Shown in pieces: positions 1-9,062 of a stretch of 64,000 nucleotides of DNA (the stretch's first letter is position 1; the number at the start of each line of letters is the position of its first letter). Where the stretch lies: NCBI GenBank assembly GCA_038320345.1, contig JBBQED010000005.1:62001-126000 (forward strand), read 5' to 3'. The notes under the pieces were generated by a model. That model was not told the DNA's origin. It saw nothing but the letters and a program-made list of their open reading frames with translations, and did not search any database. The position numbers were made by a program, and so were the translations under genes. The stretch comes from JBBQED01 sp038320345. Its GTDB lineage: Bacteria; Bacteroidota; Bacteroidia; AKYH767-A; OLB10.

Positions 1-111
1 AATATCTCAGAAAATACAAGTAAATCACAGTACTCCCGGGCAAGAGCCAAGCTCTCGGAAAAAGTAAATGCCCTCTATAATAATAACCAAAGTATTACGG
101 CTCATCTGTAG
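1..111 (+). CDS. ECF RNA polymerase sigma factor, C-terminal end (partial)
   Basis: An open frame runs from the window edge to a TAG at 109-111. Its 36 residues contain SENTSKSQYSRARAKL, which matches the end of sigma-70 region 4, the helix-turn-helix that contacts the -35 element. The related sigma factor at 21062-21640 has the equivalent TEGTSKSNLYEAKAIL. The stop lies 6 bases before the ATG of the membrane-anchored protein at 118, so the two are probably co-transcribed as a sigma factor and its partner. The start and region 2 lie outside the window. Confidence 0.72.
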   Translation, partial: NISENTSKSQYSRARAKLSEKVNALYNNNQSITAHL

Positions 112-117
112 CATATC

Positions 118-1233
118 ATGAAACTGGAAGATCAACTTAAACAATCCTTTGATCACTTCGAACCCGAAGTGGATCCATCCGTTTGGATGAAGGTGAGTGC
201 ACAGATCCCCACTTCTGTACCTGCTCCTACAGCCGCCCCAAAAGGAATTTTTTCTTCCTTAGGTACCACTGGCACTTGGGTAGCAGCAGTTATCGGAACA
301 GCCGTTGTTGCTGGTCTGATTTGGCTGAATACGAATACCACAGAGGTGAAGTCGCCTGTACCTGCTGAAATGCCAGCTGCCCAGGAAGTTAATACACCTA
401 TAAAAGAAGAAATTCCCGGTAACACAATTCAAAATAACTCCCAAAGCAATTTTGATGGAACAGCTGCTCAAAAACCGGCAGAAATACCAACTCCTGAAGC
501 TAATTCTAAAGGTCTTCGTGCGTTGACCAGAAATCAAACCGCTACAGAAGATGGTACGAAAGCCGGCAGCAGCTTAATAGAGAATGTTATTACTTCTCAA
601 GGTAATTCCCCTAGAGAACAAAAAACAAATCTCACTGTAAGTTCTGCAAATCCGACTCCAGTCCAGCCACAAAAAACTACTGCGGAAACGACTCAATCGA
701 AGACAGAAAATAACACACAGCCTTCAGTAGAAAATCCTGAAAGAACAGCTCCGTTATTGATTTTATCCACTCGTGGAGGTTTTGCACCTATCACCATTAC
801 TGCATTCATCAATCAGACAGATCAAAAAGCAGATTTCGATTTCGGTGATGGATTTAGTAGTGCTCAAGTAAGTAATGTGAGTCATCGCTATACCACTCCT
901 GGAACATATACCGTGCAGTGTAAAGTGGGAAATAAAGTTTTGGAATCCACCGTCGAAGTGATTGGTGAAATCAGCTCAGCTTTTAGTCCGAATGGAGATG
1001 GCGTAAATGATGTGTTTACGCTTGAAAATGAGGCAGTATCACAAATTGATCTGCGAATCTTCGATCGATTTGGGAAGTTATTGTATAGTGCAAAAGGAAA
1101 AGAACTGAGTTGGGATGGAAGAGTTTCAGGAGGTAGAATAGCCGAAACCGGCACTTACTTTTATGATATCTTTGTCACCACCCAAAACGGAACCACCTAC
1201 AAACAAAAAGGAACAATCAACCTATTCAGATAA
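118..1233 (+). CDS. membrane-anchored PKD protein with T9SS type B (CHU_C) tail, putative anti-sigma partner
   Basis: The 371 residues fall into four parts. A charged N-terminus of about 50 residues begins KLEDQLKQSFDHFEPEVDP and includes VDPSVWMKV. One hydrophobic segment spans about 51-70. A Thr/Asn/Glu/Pro-rich linker runs to about 210. A PKD domain (about 213-283, with FDFGDG and HRYTTPGTYTV) is followed by a gliding-associated C-terminal domain (about 287-371, starting FSPNGDGVNDVF). The CHU_C tail is known as a type IX secretion signal. The N-terminus resembles the short cytoplasmic parts of proteins encoded next to ECF sigma factors in Bacteroidota, and the upstream gene is a sigma factor. 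The anti-sigma role is an inference. The hydrophobic segment could instead be a late signal peptide. The ATG follows the sigma stop by 6 bases. Confidence 0.6.
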   Translation: MKLEDQLKQSFDHFEPEVDPSVWMKVSAQIPTSVPAPTAAPKGIFSSLGTTGTWVAAVIGTAVVAGLIWLNTNTTEVKSPVPAEMPAAQEVNTPIKEEIPGNTIQNNSQSNFDGTAAQKPAEIPTPEANSKGLRALTRNQTATEDGTKAGSSLIENVITSQGNSPREQKTNLTVSSANPTPVQPQKTTAETTQSKTENNTQPSVENPERTAPLLILSTRGGFAPITITAFINQTDQKADFDFGDGFSSAQVSNVSHRYTTPGTYTVQCKVGNKVLESTVEVIGEISSAFSPNGDGVNDVFTLENEAVSQIDLRIFDRFGKLLYSAKGKELSWDGRVSGGRIAETGTYFYDIFVTTQNGTTYKQKGTINLFR

Positions 1234-1265
1234 TACCAGGACAATCAATTTTAAAACACACCGTC

Positions 1266-4200
1266 ATGAAAAAATTATTTACACTGCTAGCGCTCGTTAT
1301 GATCGCCGTGTTGTTTAAGCCAGAACAGGCTAAAGCAACGCATGCAACAGGAGCAGAACTGACCTATACTTATATAGGTCCAAACCAGATTCAGATCACC
1401 TTGCGATTCTATCGCGATTGCTCTGGAATCCCTGCACCTGGATCAGCTTTTATTCAGTTCTCTTCTCTTTCATGTGGGCAGAATTTTTCTGTAACCTTAC
1501 CACAGATTGCTGGTACAGGAAATGAAATTCCAATTCCTCAATGTGTGGACTCCAGTGCAACAACATGTAGTGGAGGAACCCGATACGGAGTTCAGGAATA
1601 TGTGTATACGGATATCGTTACACTTCCTGCTAACTGTAACGATTGGGTTATGTCATTCGATGAGTGTTGTCGTAATGCTGCAATTACTACTTTGCAAAAT
1701 GGTTCAGGATTCGATTTGTACGTGAGTACTTCTTTAGATAACCTGAATACACCTACTAACAACTCTCCTGTATTTACCTCACTTCCGGTAACTCAGTTCT
1801 GCGTAGGAAATACCTTCTACTACCCACAAGGAGCTTCAGATCCTGATGGTGATTCACTCGTGTTTTCCTTAGTGAATGCACAAACAGCTGGTGGAGCTTC
1901 TGTAACGTATAGTCCTGGTTTCAGTGGTACTAATCCATTGAGTAGTTCAACGCCAATTACTATTGATCCTAATACTGGATTAATAACATTCACTCCTTCA
2001 CAACAACAAGTAGCTGTACTTTGTGTGTTGGTGGAAGAATATAGAAACGGTGTTTTGATCGGTTCTGTAAGACGTGATATTCAGCTTAACATCGCTACAC
2101 AGTGTTATACCATCTCTCCTGCAATTAACGCAGGTGTGAAAGCAAATGGTATCCTAGCAAACTGTAATGATCAAACAATCATTGTTCCTTTTGATACTGC
2201 CTTACAATGTAATTCATTAGTGATTACCGATTTCAGATCATTAACTCCATTCGGAATTCCTAATCCTGTTGTATTGGCTTCTTCTATTAATTGTTCAAGT
2301 GGCTCAACAGATTCTATTTCTCTTACTTTTCTTAACCCATTAACTTATGGTACAACATACGTATGGTCAAAGAAAGGTTCTGATGGAAATACTTTATTAG
2401 GAGAGTGCGGTTATAGTTTAGCTGAATATGATACCTTCCGCGTAATTGTTAACGACCTCACCACATGGGTGCCTGCAGTTGATACCGTAGGATGTGTGTT
2501 TAATAGTTTCTCCGTAGATCTTACTGAAAACATTTATTGCTTCTCAGTTGCTAATGACGGTACTGACTTAACCTTAACAGATGCTAACGGTGTCGTATTA
2601 CCGATAAAGAACGCTTATGGATATTGTACTCCAACTGGATTCAAAGCCAACAGCATGCTCGTTGAAATGTTGAATCCGAATTCTAGTGGTGCTGGTCCTA
2701 TGTATTTAACTGTTGGTAACGGTAGTGATGGAAATACGATTGCTAATGATTGCGGACGATTCCTTAATGTTGGAGATACAATCGCGATCTTAAATGTTCA
2801 GCCTTTCATTCCTGTAAATCTTGGTTCTGATTTAACAATATGTAGTTTCGATCCACTTCCTGTTTTGGATTGTGGTTATACTTCATTAACTAATCAATGG
2901 TCAACAATTCCTGGGGGTCAAATTTCAGGAGCTACTTCGCCTACTTATACAACTACAGGTAATGGAGTGTATGTAGTAGAAGTAAATAATGGTCCGGGTT
3001 GTTCTGGTTCAGATACCATTCAAGTAACTATCATTCCTGCACCAACAGATAACCTTCCTGCAGATTACACACAGTGTCTGAATGATCCTTTCCCAACACT
3101 CGATGCTGGAAATCCAGGTGCTACTTATCAGTGGTATTTTAACCTCGCTCCTATTTCTGGTGCTACTTCACAAACCTATACTCCAACTGTTGGTGGTTCT
3201 TATTCTGTAGCAGTTGATTTAGGTAACGTGAATTGTGTAGGTAACTTCGATGTACTTATCAATACTACTCCTGTTATTACAGTTACAACTTTGAGTGATC
3301 AGACAGTCTGTCCTGGCGTTGCTTATCCAGTCTTGGATGCTGGTAATCCTGGCTTAAATTATCAGTGGAATCTGGGTGGAATTGATATCCCGGGTGCTAC
3401 TTCTCAAACCTATCAGCCAACTCAAGGTGGTGTTTATGGAGTTACCGTTGGTACTGGAAATTGTGCTGGTACAGGTTCAATGATTTTAACTATTTCTGCA
3501 GCCCCTGTTGTAACGCTTTCTAATACTAGTGTTTGTGATTACGATGCGCTACCGGTATTAGATGCTGGTAATGCAGGATCTACCTATCAGTGGAACCAGA
3601 ATGGTACTCCTTTAACAGGAGAAACTAATCAAACGTACACGCCAACTGTTTCAGGAACATATAGTGTTGATGTAACAAACGCAGGTGGATGTACTGGAAG
3701 TTCTTCAATGGTATTTACTTTAAATAACTCAGCGATTTTAGCTGTTCCCGATACTAATATCTGTACAGATGGTCAAGCTGTTCTCGATGCTGGCATAAGT
3801 GGTGCAACTTACCTTTGGTCTAATGGAGCTACTACGCAAACAATCTCTACAAATGTTGGAGCAGATTATACAGTAGAAGTTACTGTGAATGGTTGTATTT
3901 CTAGAGATACTGCTGCAGTTGTAGTATTTAGTTACCCAACAGCTCCAGTTGTAAGTTGTAACCCAGGCGGAACAAGTGGATTTAAATTTATCTACCGTTG
4001 GACTGCCGTATCTGGTGCTACAGGTTATGAAGTAAGCGAAGATGGCGGAGCAACATGGATCCCTGCTGTAAACGTAAACGGAGAATTTGAATCACATGGA
4101 ACAAACAATACTGTTCCTTTCCTCTTAGTGCGTGCTACAAGCTCAAGTATCTGTCGTATCGGTACTGCTTCTGAGCCAACTGCTTGTGAAGTAACTATCC

Positions 4201-4466
4201 CGAATATCTTCACCCCTAACGGTGATGGTAAAAATGATTTCTTAAACATCATCAACATTGAACAATATCCTAACAGTAATGTGAAGATCTTCAATCGTTG
4301 GGGTAAAGAAGTTTTCAGTCAGGATGCTTATAACAATGGAGATAGCAACAAGCGTTTCAATGGTAAAGATCTTCCTGATGGAGTATATTTCTATGTGGTT
4401 GATTTCGGTGACGGAATTCATGAATCAAAATCAGGTACTGTAACAATCAGCACCGGATCGAAATAA
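1266..4466 (+). CDS. secreted Ig-repeat protein with T9SS type B (CHU_C) tail
   Basis: This 1066-residue exported protein begins with a clear signal peptide (about 1-24, ending EQAKA). An N-terminal domain of about 250 residues carries the FYRDC motif common in large Bacteroidota surface proteins. Five related Ig-like modules follow at about 518-885, each with a Cys near its start, then LDAGNPG, YQW and a TYTPTVGGTYSV-like strand. The C-terminus holds the gliding-associated sorting domain (about 978-1066, TPNGDGKNDF, then FNRWGKEVF and DGVYFYVV). It is likely secreted by T9SS and attached at the surface as an adhesin or matrix protein; no enzyme motif is visible. It starts 32 bases after the previous gene and ends just before a strong terminator, so the two are probably one operon. 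Confidence 0.8.
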   Translation: MKKLFTLLALVMIAVLFKPEQAKATHATGAELTYTYIGPNQIQITLRFYRDCSGIPAPGSAFIQFSSLSCGQNFSVTLPQIAGTGNEIPIPQCVDSSATTCSGGTRYGVQEYVYTDIVTLPANCNDWVMSFDECCRNAAITTLQNGSGFDLYVSTSLDNLNTPTNNSPVFTSLPVTQFCVGNTFYYPQGASDPDGDSLVFSLVNAQTAGGASVTYSPGFSGTNPLSSSTPITIDPNTGLITFTPSQQQVAVLCVLVEEYRNGVLIGSVRRDIQLNIATQCYTISPAINAGVKANGILANCNDQTIIVPFDTALQCNSLVITDFRSLTPFGIPNPVVLASSINCSSGSTDSISLTFLNPLTYGTTYVWSKKGSDGNTLLGECGYSLAEYDTFRVIVNDLTTWVPAVDTVGCVFNSFSVDLTENIYCFSVANDGTDLTLTDANGVVLPIKNAYGYCTPTGFKANSMLVEMLNPNSSGAGPMYLTVGNGSDGNTIANDCGRFLNVGDTIAILNVQPFIPVNLGSDLTICSFDPLPVLDCGYTSLTNQWSTIPGGQISGATSPTYTTTGNGVYVVEVNNGPGCSGSDTIQVTIIPAPTDNLPADYTQCLNDPFPTLDAGNPGATYQWYFNLAPISGATSQTYTPTVGGSYSVAVDLGNVNCVGNFDVLINTTPVITVTTLSDQTVCPGVAYPVLDAGNPGLNYQWNLGGIDIPGATSQTYQPTQGGVYGVTVGTGNCAGTGSMILTISAAPVVTLSNTSVCDYDALPVLDAGNAGSTYQWNQNGTPLTGETNQTYTPTVSGTYSVDVTNAGGCTGSSSMVFTLNNSAILAVPDTNICTDGQAVLDAGISGATYLWSNGATTQTISTNVGADYTVEVTVNGCISRDTAAVVVFSYPTAPVVSCNPGGTSGFKFIYRWTAVSGATGYEVSEDGGATWIPAVNVNGEFESHGTNNTVPFLLVRATSSSICRIGTASEPTACEVTIPNIFTPNGDGKNDFLNIINIEQYPNSNVKIFNRWGKEVFSQDAYNNGDSNKRFNGKDLPDGVYFYVVDFGDGIHESKSGTVTISTGSK

Positions 4467-4498
4467 GGAATTGATTTAAACCCCTAACCTACTTACTC

Positions 4499-4535
4499 AA
4501 GCCCCGCCCAAAAAGCGGGGCTTGTTGTTTCTTTA
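4499..4535 (+). terminator. Rho-independent terminator after the 1066-residue surface protein
   Basis: A perfect 9-bp stem, AAGCCCCGC (4499-4507) with GCGGGGCTT (4515-4523), encloses a 7-base loop and is followed by a T-rich run. It is the strongest terminator in the window and separates the surface-protein operon from metF. Confidence 0.9.
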
Positions 4536-4650
4536 TAGGATTAATACAGTAGTTGAAAGATTTTCTCAGAGAATTGAAGCATTTTTGTGGTGTTAAGTTT
4601 AATTTGGTCGTGGCGACTCATTAGTAAGCCAAAAAATTGATTGATTGAGT

Positions 4651-5607
4651 ATGAAAGTTACCCAGCATCTAGAACAGGCAAAAGGAAAAACGCTGTTTTC
4701 TATTGAAATCCTTCCCCCCTTAAAAGGCAGGAGTATCACTGCTATTTGGGAAGGTATTGATCCATTATTGGAATTCAAACCCAGCTTTATTGATGTTACC
4801 TACCACCGAGAAGAATATGTGTATAAGAAACATCCGAATGGTTTTCTGGAAAAGAAATCAGTACGGAAACGCCCAGGAACAGTAGGGATTTGTTCGGCGA
4901 TCATGAACAAATATAAGATTGATGCAATTCCTCATATCATTTGTGGAGGTTTCTCAAAAGAAGAAACGGAGAATGCACTGATCGATTTATCATTTCTAGG
5001 TATCGATAATGTTTTATTGCTGCGCGGCGATTCCATTAAAACGGAAGGACATTTTGTTGCCGAACCTAACGGTAACGCCTATGCTACCGACCTCATTGCA
5101 CAAGTTGTGGATATGAATAATGGCCGTTTTCTAGATGAGGAACTGCTGAATGCCGAACCAACAACCTTTTGTATCGGTATTGCCGGTTATCCTGAAAAAC
5201 ATTTCGAAGCTCCAAATATGAAAGCGGATCTTCGCTATTTGAAGATGAAAGTAGAAATGGGTGCTGAATATATTGTAACCCAGATGTTTTTTGATAACAG
5301 TAAATACTTTGCCTTTGTAGAACAGTGCCGCCAAGCAGGAATTAATGTTCCTATAATTCCAGGTATTAAAGTGCTGACCACCAAAAAACAAATGACAGTT
5401 CTTCCAAGCATCTTTCATATCGATATTCCGGATGATCTAGATGATGCGCTGGATAAAGTTAATACTCCCGATAAAATTCGTCAGGTAGGAGTAGAGTGGG
5501 CTATCCATCAATGCAAAGAATTACATAAAGCCGGAGTTCCTTGTCTGCATTTCTATACCATGGGAAATTCTATCACCTGCAAACAAGTTGCTGAAGCGAT
5601 TTTCTGA
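4651..5607 (+). CDS. metF: methylenetetrahydrofolate reductase
   Basis: The protein reduces 5,10-methylenetetrahydrofolate to 5-methyltetrahydrofolate, the methyl donor for methionine synthesis, with FAD in a cytosolic TIM barrel. The N-terminal FSIEILPP carries the conserved Glu, LLLRGD and EMGAEYIVTQMFFDN are typical core strands, and the C-terminal LHFYTMGN is characteristic. At 318 residues it has the size of bacterial MetF. The open frame extends to a TTG at 4645, but the ATG at 4651 gives a family-like start (KVTQHLEQ), so I use it. It stands alone after a terminator. No methionine synthase gene or riboswitch is visible nearby. Confidence 0.9.
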   Translation: MKVTQHLEQAKGKTLFSIEILPPLKGRSITAIWEGIDPLLEFKPSFIDVTYHREEYVYKKHPNGFLEKKSVRKRPGTVGICSAIMNKYKIDAIPHIICGGFSKEETENALIDLSFLGIDNVLLLRGDSIKTEGHFVAEPNGNAYATDLIAQVVDMNNGRFLDEELLNAEPTTFCIGIAGYPEKHFEAPNMKADLRYLKMKVEMGAEYIVTQMFFDNSKYFAFVEQCRQAGINVPIIPGIKVLTTKKQMTVLPSIFHIDIPDDLDDALDKVNTPDKIRQVGVEWAIHQCKELHKAGVPCLHFYTMGNSITCKQVAEAIF

Positions 5608-5645
5608 GAACCACTAACGTTATCGCCTTAACGAAATACTGATTC

Positions 5646-5999
5646 ATGAAAAAAATATTTCACCTTTCTTCCTGCGATACTTGTCAGCGGATTATTAAGG
5701 AAATTGCCCCCGGTGAAGATGTGATTCTTCAAGATATTAAAAAAGAACCCATCACTGCTGATCAATTGGAAGCCATGAAGAATATGGCAGGTTCCTATGA
5801 GCGCTTGTTTAGTAAAGTGGCTAAGAAGTACAAAGCAATGGGCTTAAATGAAATGACATTAAAAGAAGCGGATTACAAAAAATATATCTTGATCGAATAC
5901 ACTTTCTTAAAGCGTCCGGTCATGATTGCCGCCAATAAAATTTTCATCGGTAATTCTCCTCAGGCTGTGGAGGGCGCGAAGCAAGCAATGCATGGCTAA
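5646..5999 (+). CDS. ArsC/Spx-family thioredoxin-fold reductase
   Basis: This 117-residue protein has the ArsC/Spx fold. An N-terminal beta strand leads into CDTC (about residues 10-13), then an alpha-helical insert, and a C-terminal LKRPVMI segment with the Arg that contacts oxyanion or thiolate in ArsC. ArsC proteins reduce arsenate with glutathione or glutaredoxin, while Spx-like relatives act on redox sensing. The CxxC motif fits either, and no other ars gene is present, so arsenate activity is uncertain. It starts 38 bases after metF and its last 8 bases overlap the start of the EamA transporter, which suggests translational coupling. Confidence 0.75.
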   Translation: MKKIFHLSSCDTCQRIIKEIAPGEDVILQDIKKEPITADQLEAMKNMAGSYERLFSKVAKKYKAMGLNEMTLKEADYKKYILIEYTFLKRPVMIAANKIFIGNSPQAVEGAKQAMHG

Positions 6000-6903
6000 G
6001 CAGTGGAAAGCGCATCTGGCAGTTTTTGTTGCCAATCTTTTGTATGGAGCAAATTATTCGATTGCAAAAGAAGTCATGCCTACTTTTATTCCTCCGTTCG
6101 GATTTATCTTGATTCGAGTATGGATAGCTGCAATCTTGTTTCTGATTACGGCTCAACTTTTTGTGAAAGAAAAAATTCAGAAAGAAGATCGACTTAGAAT
6201 TTTTCTCTGCGCAGTATTTGGCGTTGCTGTAAACCAACTTTTATTCTTCAAAGGATTATCGCTCACAAGTCCCATTAACAGCGGATTGATGATGGTGACT
6301 AATCCGGTATTTGTATTGATGATTCCGGCATTGTTCATGGGCGTAAAAATTTCTGGACGAAGTATTCTTGGAATTTGTCTCGGGTTAAGTGGTGCCTTAC
6401 TACTCATTATTTTTGGAAGTCATTATGCCTCGAACAAAGAGAGTTCTTCCTTAGGCGATTTGTTTATTTTGCTGAATGCACTTTCATATGCGATTTATCT
6501 CATCATCGTTAAGCCGCTCATGTTCAAGTATCATCCCATCACCATCATGAAAGTAGTATTTTGCTGGGGTGCAATTATGGTTTTGCCTTTCGGTATAGAG
6601 CAATTTACAACAATTCAATGGCATACTTTCGAAACAAGCACCTGGCTGGCAACGGCATTTGTAGTGATTGGTACTACTTATTTTGCATACCTTTTCAATA
6701 CATTGGCATTACGTGAGCTAAGTTCTAACGTGGTGAGTGTGTATATTTATCTCCAGCCTTTGCTGGCTGCAGGATTCGCGATGTTGTTGGGAAAAGGATC
6801 TCCGAATCTCATTCATCTGATGGCGGCAGTGCTCATTTTTTCAGGAGTTTACCTTAGCACAACGAGTGGAAATAAGTCGAAAGAGGAAGTTAGTCAAGCT
6901 TGA
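5992..6903 (+). CDS. EamA/DMT-family inner-membrane transporter
   Basis: The 303-residue protein has about ten hydrophobic helices in two halves, as in EamA drug/metabolite transporters. The first half begins AVFVANLLYGANYSIAK, and the second contains ALSYAIYLIIVKPLM and VSVYIYLQPLLAAGFAMLLG, the usual penultimate helices. Substrates of this family vary (metabolites, amino acids, drugs) and cannot be told from sequence. The frame is open from 5926, but that upstream part lies inside the ArsC-like gene. The ATG at 5992 overlaps the ArsC stop (ATGGCTAA) and gives a normal N-terminus. Confidence 0.85.
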   Translation: MAKQWKAHLAVFVANLLYGANYSIAKEVMPTFIPPFGFILIRVWIAAILFLITAQLFVKEKIQKEDRLRIFLCAVFGVAVNQLLFFKGLSLTSPINSGLMMVTNPVFVLMIPALFMGVKISGRSILGICLGLSGALLLIIFGSHYASNKESSSLGDLFILLNALSYAIYLIIVKPLMFKYHPITIMKVVFCWGAIMVLPFGIEQFTTIQWHTFETSTWLATAFVVIGTTYFAYLFNTLALRELSSNVVSVYIYLQPLLAAGFAMLLGKGSPNLIHLMAAVLIFSGVYLSTTSGNKSKEEVSQA

Positions 6904-6945
6904 ATTATATGAGAATCAGGACGATGTCCGTAAGCGATTGTACAT

Positions 6946-6953
6946 TAACTTTG
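6946..6953 (+). promoter_or_regulatory. Bacteroidota -7 box upstream of yicC
   Basis: TAACTTTG followed by C fits the TAnnTTTG element of Bacteroidota housekeeping promoters. It lies 22 bases before the yicC ATG. No good TTG -33 element is visible at the usual spacing. Confidence 0.4.
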
Positions 6954-6975
6954 CCGATCTATTCAAAAAAGTATC

Positions 6976-7848
6976 ATGGTAAAATCAATGACCGGTTTCG
7001 GTGTAGCCAAAGGACCTGTGGGAGGTTTATCGGTAACCGTTGAGATTCGCTCGCTCAACAGTAAATTCCTAGAGCTGAATTTACGTCTACCATCAGCATT
7101 TCGTGATAAGGAACTAGAACTGCGTGCAGAGCTGGGGAAACAATTGGAGCGTGGTAAAGCAGATCTCAATGTTACACTCGACAATAATGATTTGGCGAAA
7201 CGTAGTTCGGTGAATAAGGAGGTGTTTGCTGCTTATTTTGAAGAACTTTCAGCACTCGGAAATCAATATCATCTCAGTGATGTAAATCTGATGGATGTAA
7301 TTCTGAAGATGCCTGCCGTTTTGAATTCGGATAAATCGGAAGTCGATGATCAACAGTGGATCGATCTGAAAGCGATCATCGCTACTGCAATTGATAATTT
7401 TAATTCCTTTCGTTTAGCAGAAGGGGGAGTGCTTGAAAATGATTTAAAGACACGTGTAAAAAATATCATGGGTGCTATTCCTATCTTGGAATCATTCGAA
7501 CAAAGCCGACTGGATAGTATCCGTACACGAATCCAGAAAGCATTTTCTGAATTAAAAGAACAGACTGCCGTTGATCAGAATCGTTTCGAGGCGGAGCTGA
7601 TTTATTATATCGAGAAACTAGATATTTCAGAGGAAAAAGTGAGGCTCAAGAGTCATTGTGATTATTTTCTGGAGACAATTTCTTCTCCTGAAGCTAACGG
7701 GAAAAAATTAGGATTTATAGCTCAAGAATTAGGACGTGAAATAAATACCATTGGTGCTAAAGCTAATGATGCCATCATGCAACGTACGGTAGTGGAGATG
7801 AAAGACGAGCTTGAAAAATTAAAGGAACAACTCGCTAACGTACTGTGA
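6976..7848 (+). CDS. YicC/YloC-family endoribonuclease
   Basis: This 290-residue protein begins VKSMTGFG, the hallmark of the YicC family, with an N-terminal YicC domain to about residue 155 and a C-terminal domain (about 205-290) containing RFEAELIYYIEKLDISEE and EANGKKLGFIAQELGREINT. Family members are reported to be metal-dependent endoribonucleases that act on RNA turnover. The gene overlaps gmk by 4 bases (GTGA), an arrangement common in many bacteria. The ATG follows a TAnnTTTG box by 22 bases. Confidence 0.88.
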   Translation: MVKSMTGFGVAKGPVGGLSVTVEIRSLNSKFLELNLRLPSAFRDKELELRAELGKQLERGKADLNVTLDNNDLAKRSSVNKEVFAAYFEELSALGNQYHLSDVNLMDVILKMPAVLNSDKSEVDDQQWIDLKAIIATAIDNFNSFRLAEGGVLENDLKTRVKNIMGAIPILESFEQSRLDSIRTRIQKAFSELKEQTAVDQNRFEAELIYYIEKLDISEEKVRLKSHCDYFLETISSPEANGKKLGFIAQELGREINTIGAKANDAIMQRTVVEMKDELEKLKEQLANVL

Positions 7849-8453
7849 AAGTTAATCCGGAATTCTTGCATCGACTGGTGCTCTTTTGTGGTCCTTCCGG
7901 CAGCGGCAAGACTACAATCGTGCATCATCTGCTGATTGTATTTCCGAAAATGAAATTCAGTATTTCAGCTACCACACGTGACAAACGTACCAATGAAACT
8001 GAAGGAATAGATTATTATTTTTTAAGTCCGGATGAGTTCAGAGCACGCATTGCAAAAGAAGAATTTTTAGAATGGGAAGAAGTGTATCCAGACCGTTATT
8101 ATGGAACATTGAAATCGGAGGTGCTGAGAATTCTGGAAGATGGAAATATTGCTTTGTTTGATGTGGATGTGGAGGGCGGACTCAATATTAGAAAGCAATA
8201 TGGCCGACAGTTGTTGGATGTATTTGTGATGCCACCATCAGTAGATGAGTTGCATAAGCGATTGGTAGCACGTGCCACGGAGTCGGAGGAATCATTGCGT
8301 AAGAGATTAGATAAAGCAGAAAATGAAATGCATTATGCTTATCGATTCAATCATATTATTGTGAATAAAGAGTTGCCGGTAGCGAAAGCACAGGCAGAAG
8401 AGTTAGTCACGGCATTCCTTGCGGATGATCTCATTGGTGATGACGAAGATTAG
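7845..8453 (+). CDS. gmk: guanylate kinase
   Basis: The enzyme phosphorylates GMP to GDP using ATP. The P-loop GPSGSGKTT lies at about residues 16-24, the GMP-binding strand SATTRDKRTNETEGIDYYF follows, and EWEEVYPDRYYGT supplies the nucleotide-monophosphate pocket. The lid includes RLVARATESEESLRKRL. It has 202 residues, normal for the family. The start is a GTG that overlaps the yicC stop by 4 bases, so translation is probably coupled. Confidence 0.93.
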   Translation: MKVNPEFLHRLVLFCGPSGSGKTTIVHHLLIVFPKMKFSISATTRDKRTNETEGIDYYFLSPDEFRARIAKEEFLEWEEVYPDRYYGTLKSEVLRILEDGNIALFDVDVEGGLNIRKQYGRQLLDVFVMPPSVDELHKRLVARATESEESLRKRLDKAENEMHYAYRFNHIIVNKELPVAKAQAEELVTAFLADDLIGDDED

Positions 8454-8486
8454 AATTTACTCATTCAAAAACGGAGTTAACGATTT

Positions 8487-9062
8487 ATGAAAGTCGGACT
8501 TTTTTTTGGTTCCTTTAATCCTATTCACAACGGGCATCTCATCATTGCCGGATATGTTGCGGAGTTTTCAGATTTAGATCAGGTATGGCTGGTGGTTTCA
8601 CCACACAATCCCCTGAAGCCAGCAGGTTCATTGTTGCAAGACTATCACCGCTTTCATCTCGTAGAGTTAGGGATTGGATCCAACAAAAAAGTCAAAGCCT
8701 CTAAGATCGAGTTTGGTTTGCCGAAACCATCTTACACGATACATACACTTGCTTATTTGAAAGAACTGTATCCTAAGCATAATTTTTCACTCATCATGGG
8801 AGCTGATAATTTAGAAACTTTTCATAAGTGGAAGAATTACGAGATTCTTCTCGAAGAGCATGACTTGTACGTATACCCACGACCGTTATCCGACGGAGGC
8901 CATCTGAAAGATCATGCGAGAGTGAAATGGGTACAAGCCCCACTGATGGAAATCAGTTCAACATTCATCCGTAAATCGATTCAAGAAGGAAAAGATGTTC
9001 GATACATGATGCCCGAAAGTGTAGCGGAGTATATTGATGAAATGCATTTTTTTGAAAAATAA
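8487..9062 (+). CDS. nadD: nicotinate-nucleotide adenylyltransferase
   Basis: NadD transfers AMP from ATP to nicotinate mononucleotide in NAD synthesis. The N-terminal GLFFGSFNPIHNGH contains the nucleotidyltransferase GxFxPxHxGH motif, and the C-terminal ISSTFIRKSIQEGKDVRYMMP carries the ISSTxIR signature. VSPHNPLKP and MGADNLETFHKWKN are typical internal blocks. At 191 residues it has standard length. It starts 33 bases after gmk in the same direction, so yicC-gmk-nadD is probably one operon. Confidence 0.93.
   Translation: MKVGLFFGSFNPIHNGHLIIAGYVAEFSDLDQVWLVVSPHNPLKPAGSLLQDYHRFHLVELGIGSNKKVKASKIEFGLPKPSYTIHTLAYLKELYPKHNFSLIMGADNLETFHKWKNYEILLEEHDLYVYPRPLSDGGHLKDHARVKWVQAPLMEISSTFIRKSIQEGKDVRYMMPESVAEYIDEMHFFEK

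Noticed and set aside
5608..5645. CGTTA/TAACG hairpin between metF and the ArsC-like gene
   Set aside because: Only 5 bp, without a T run; probably chance.
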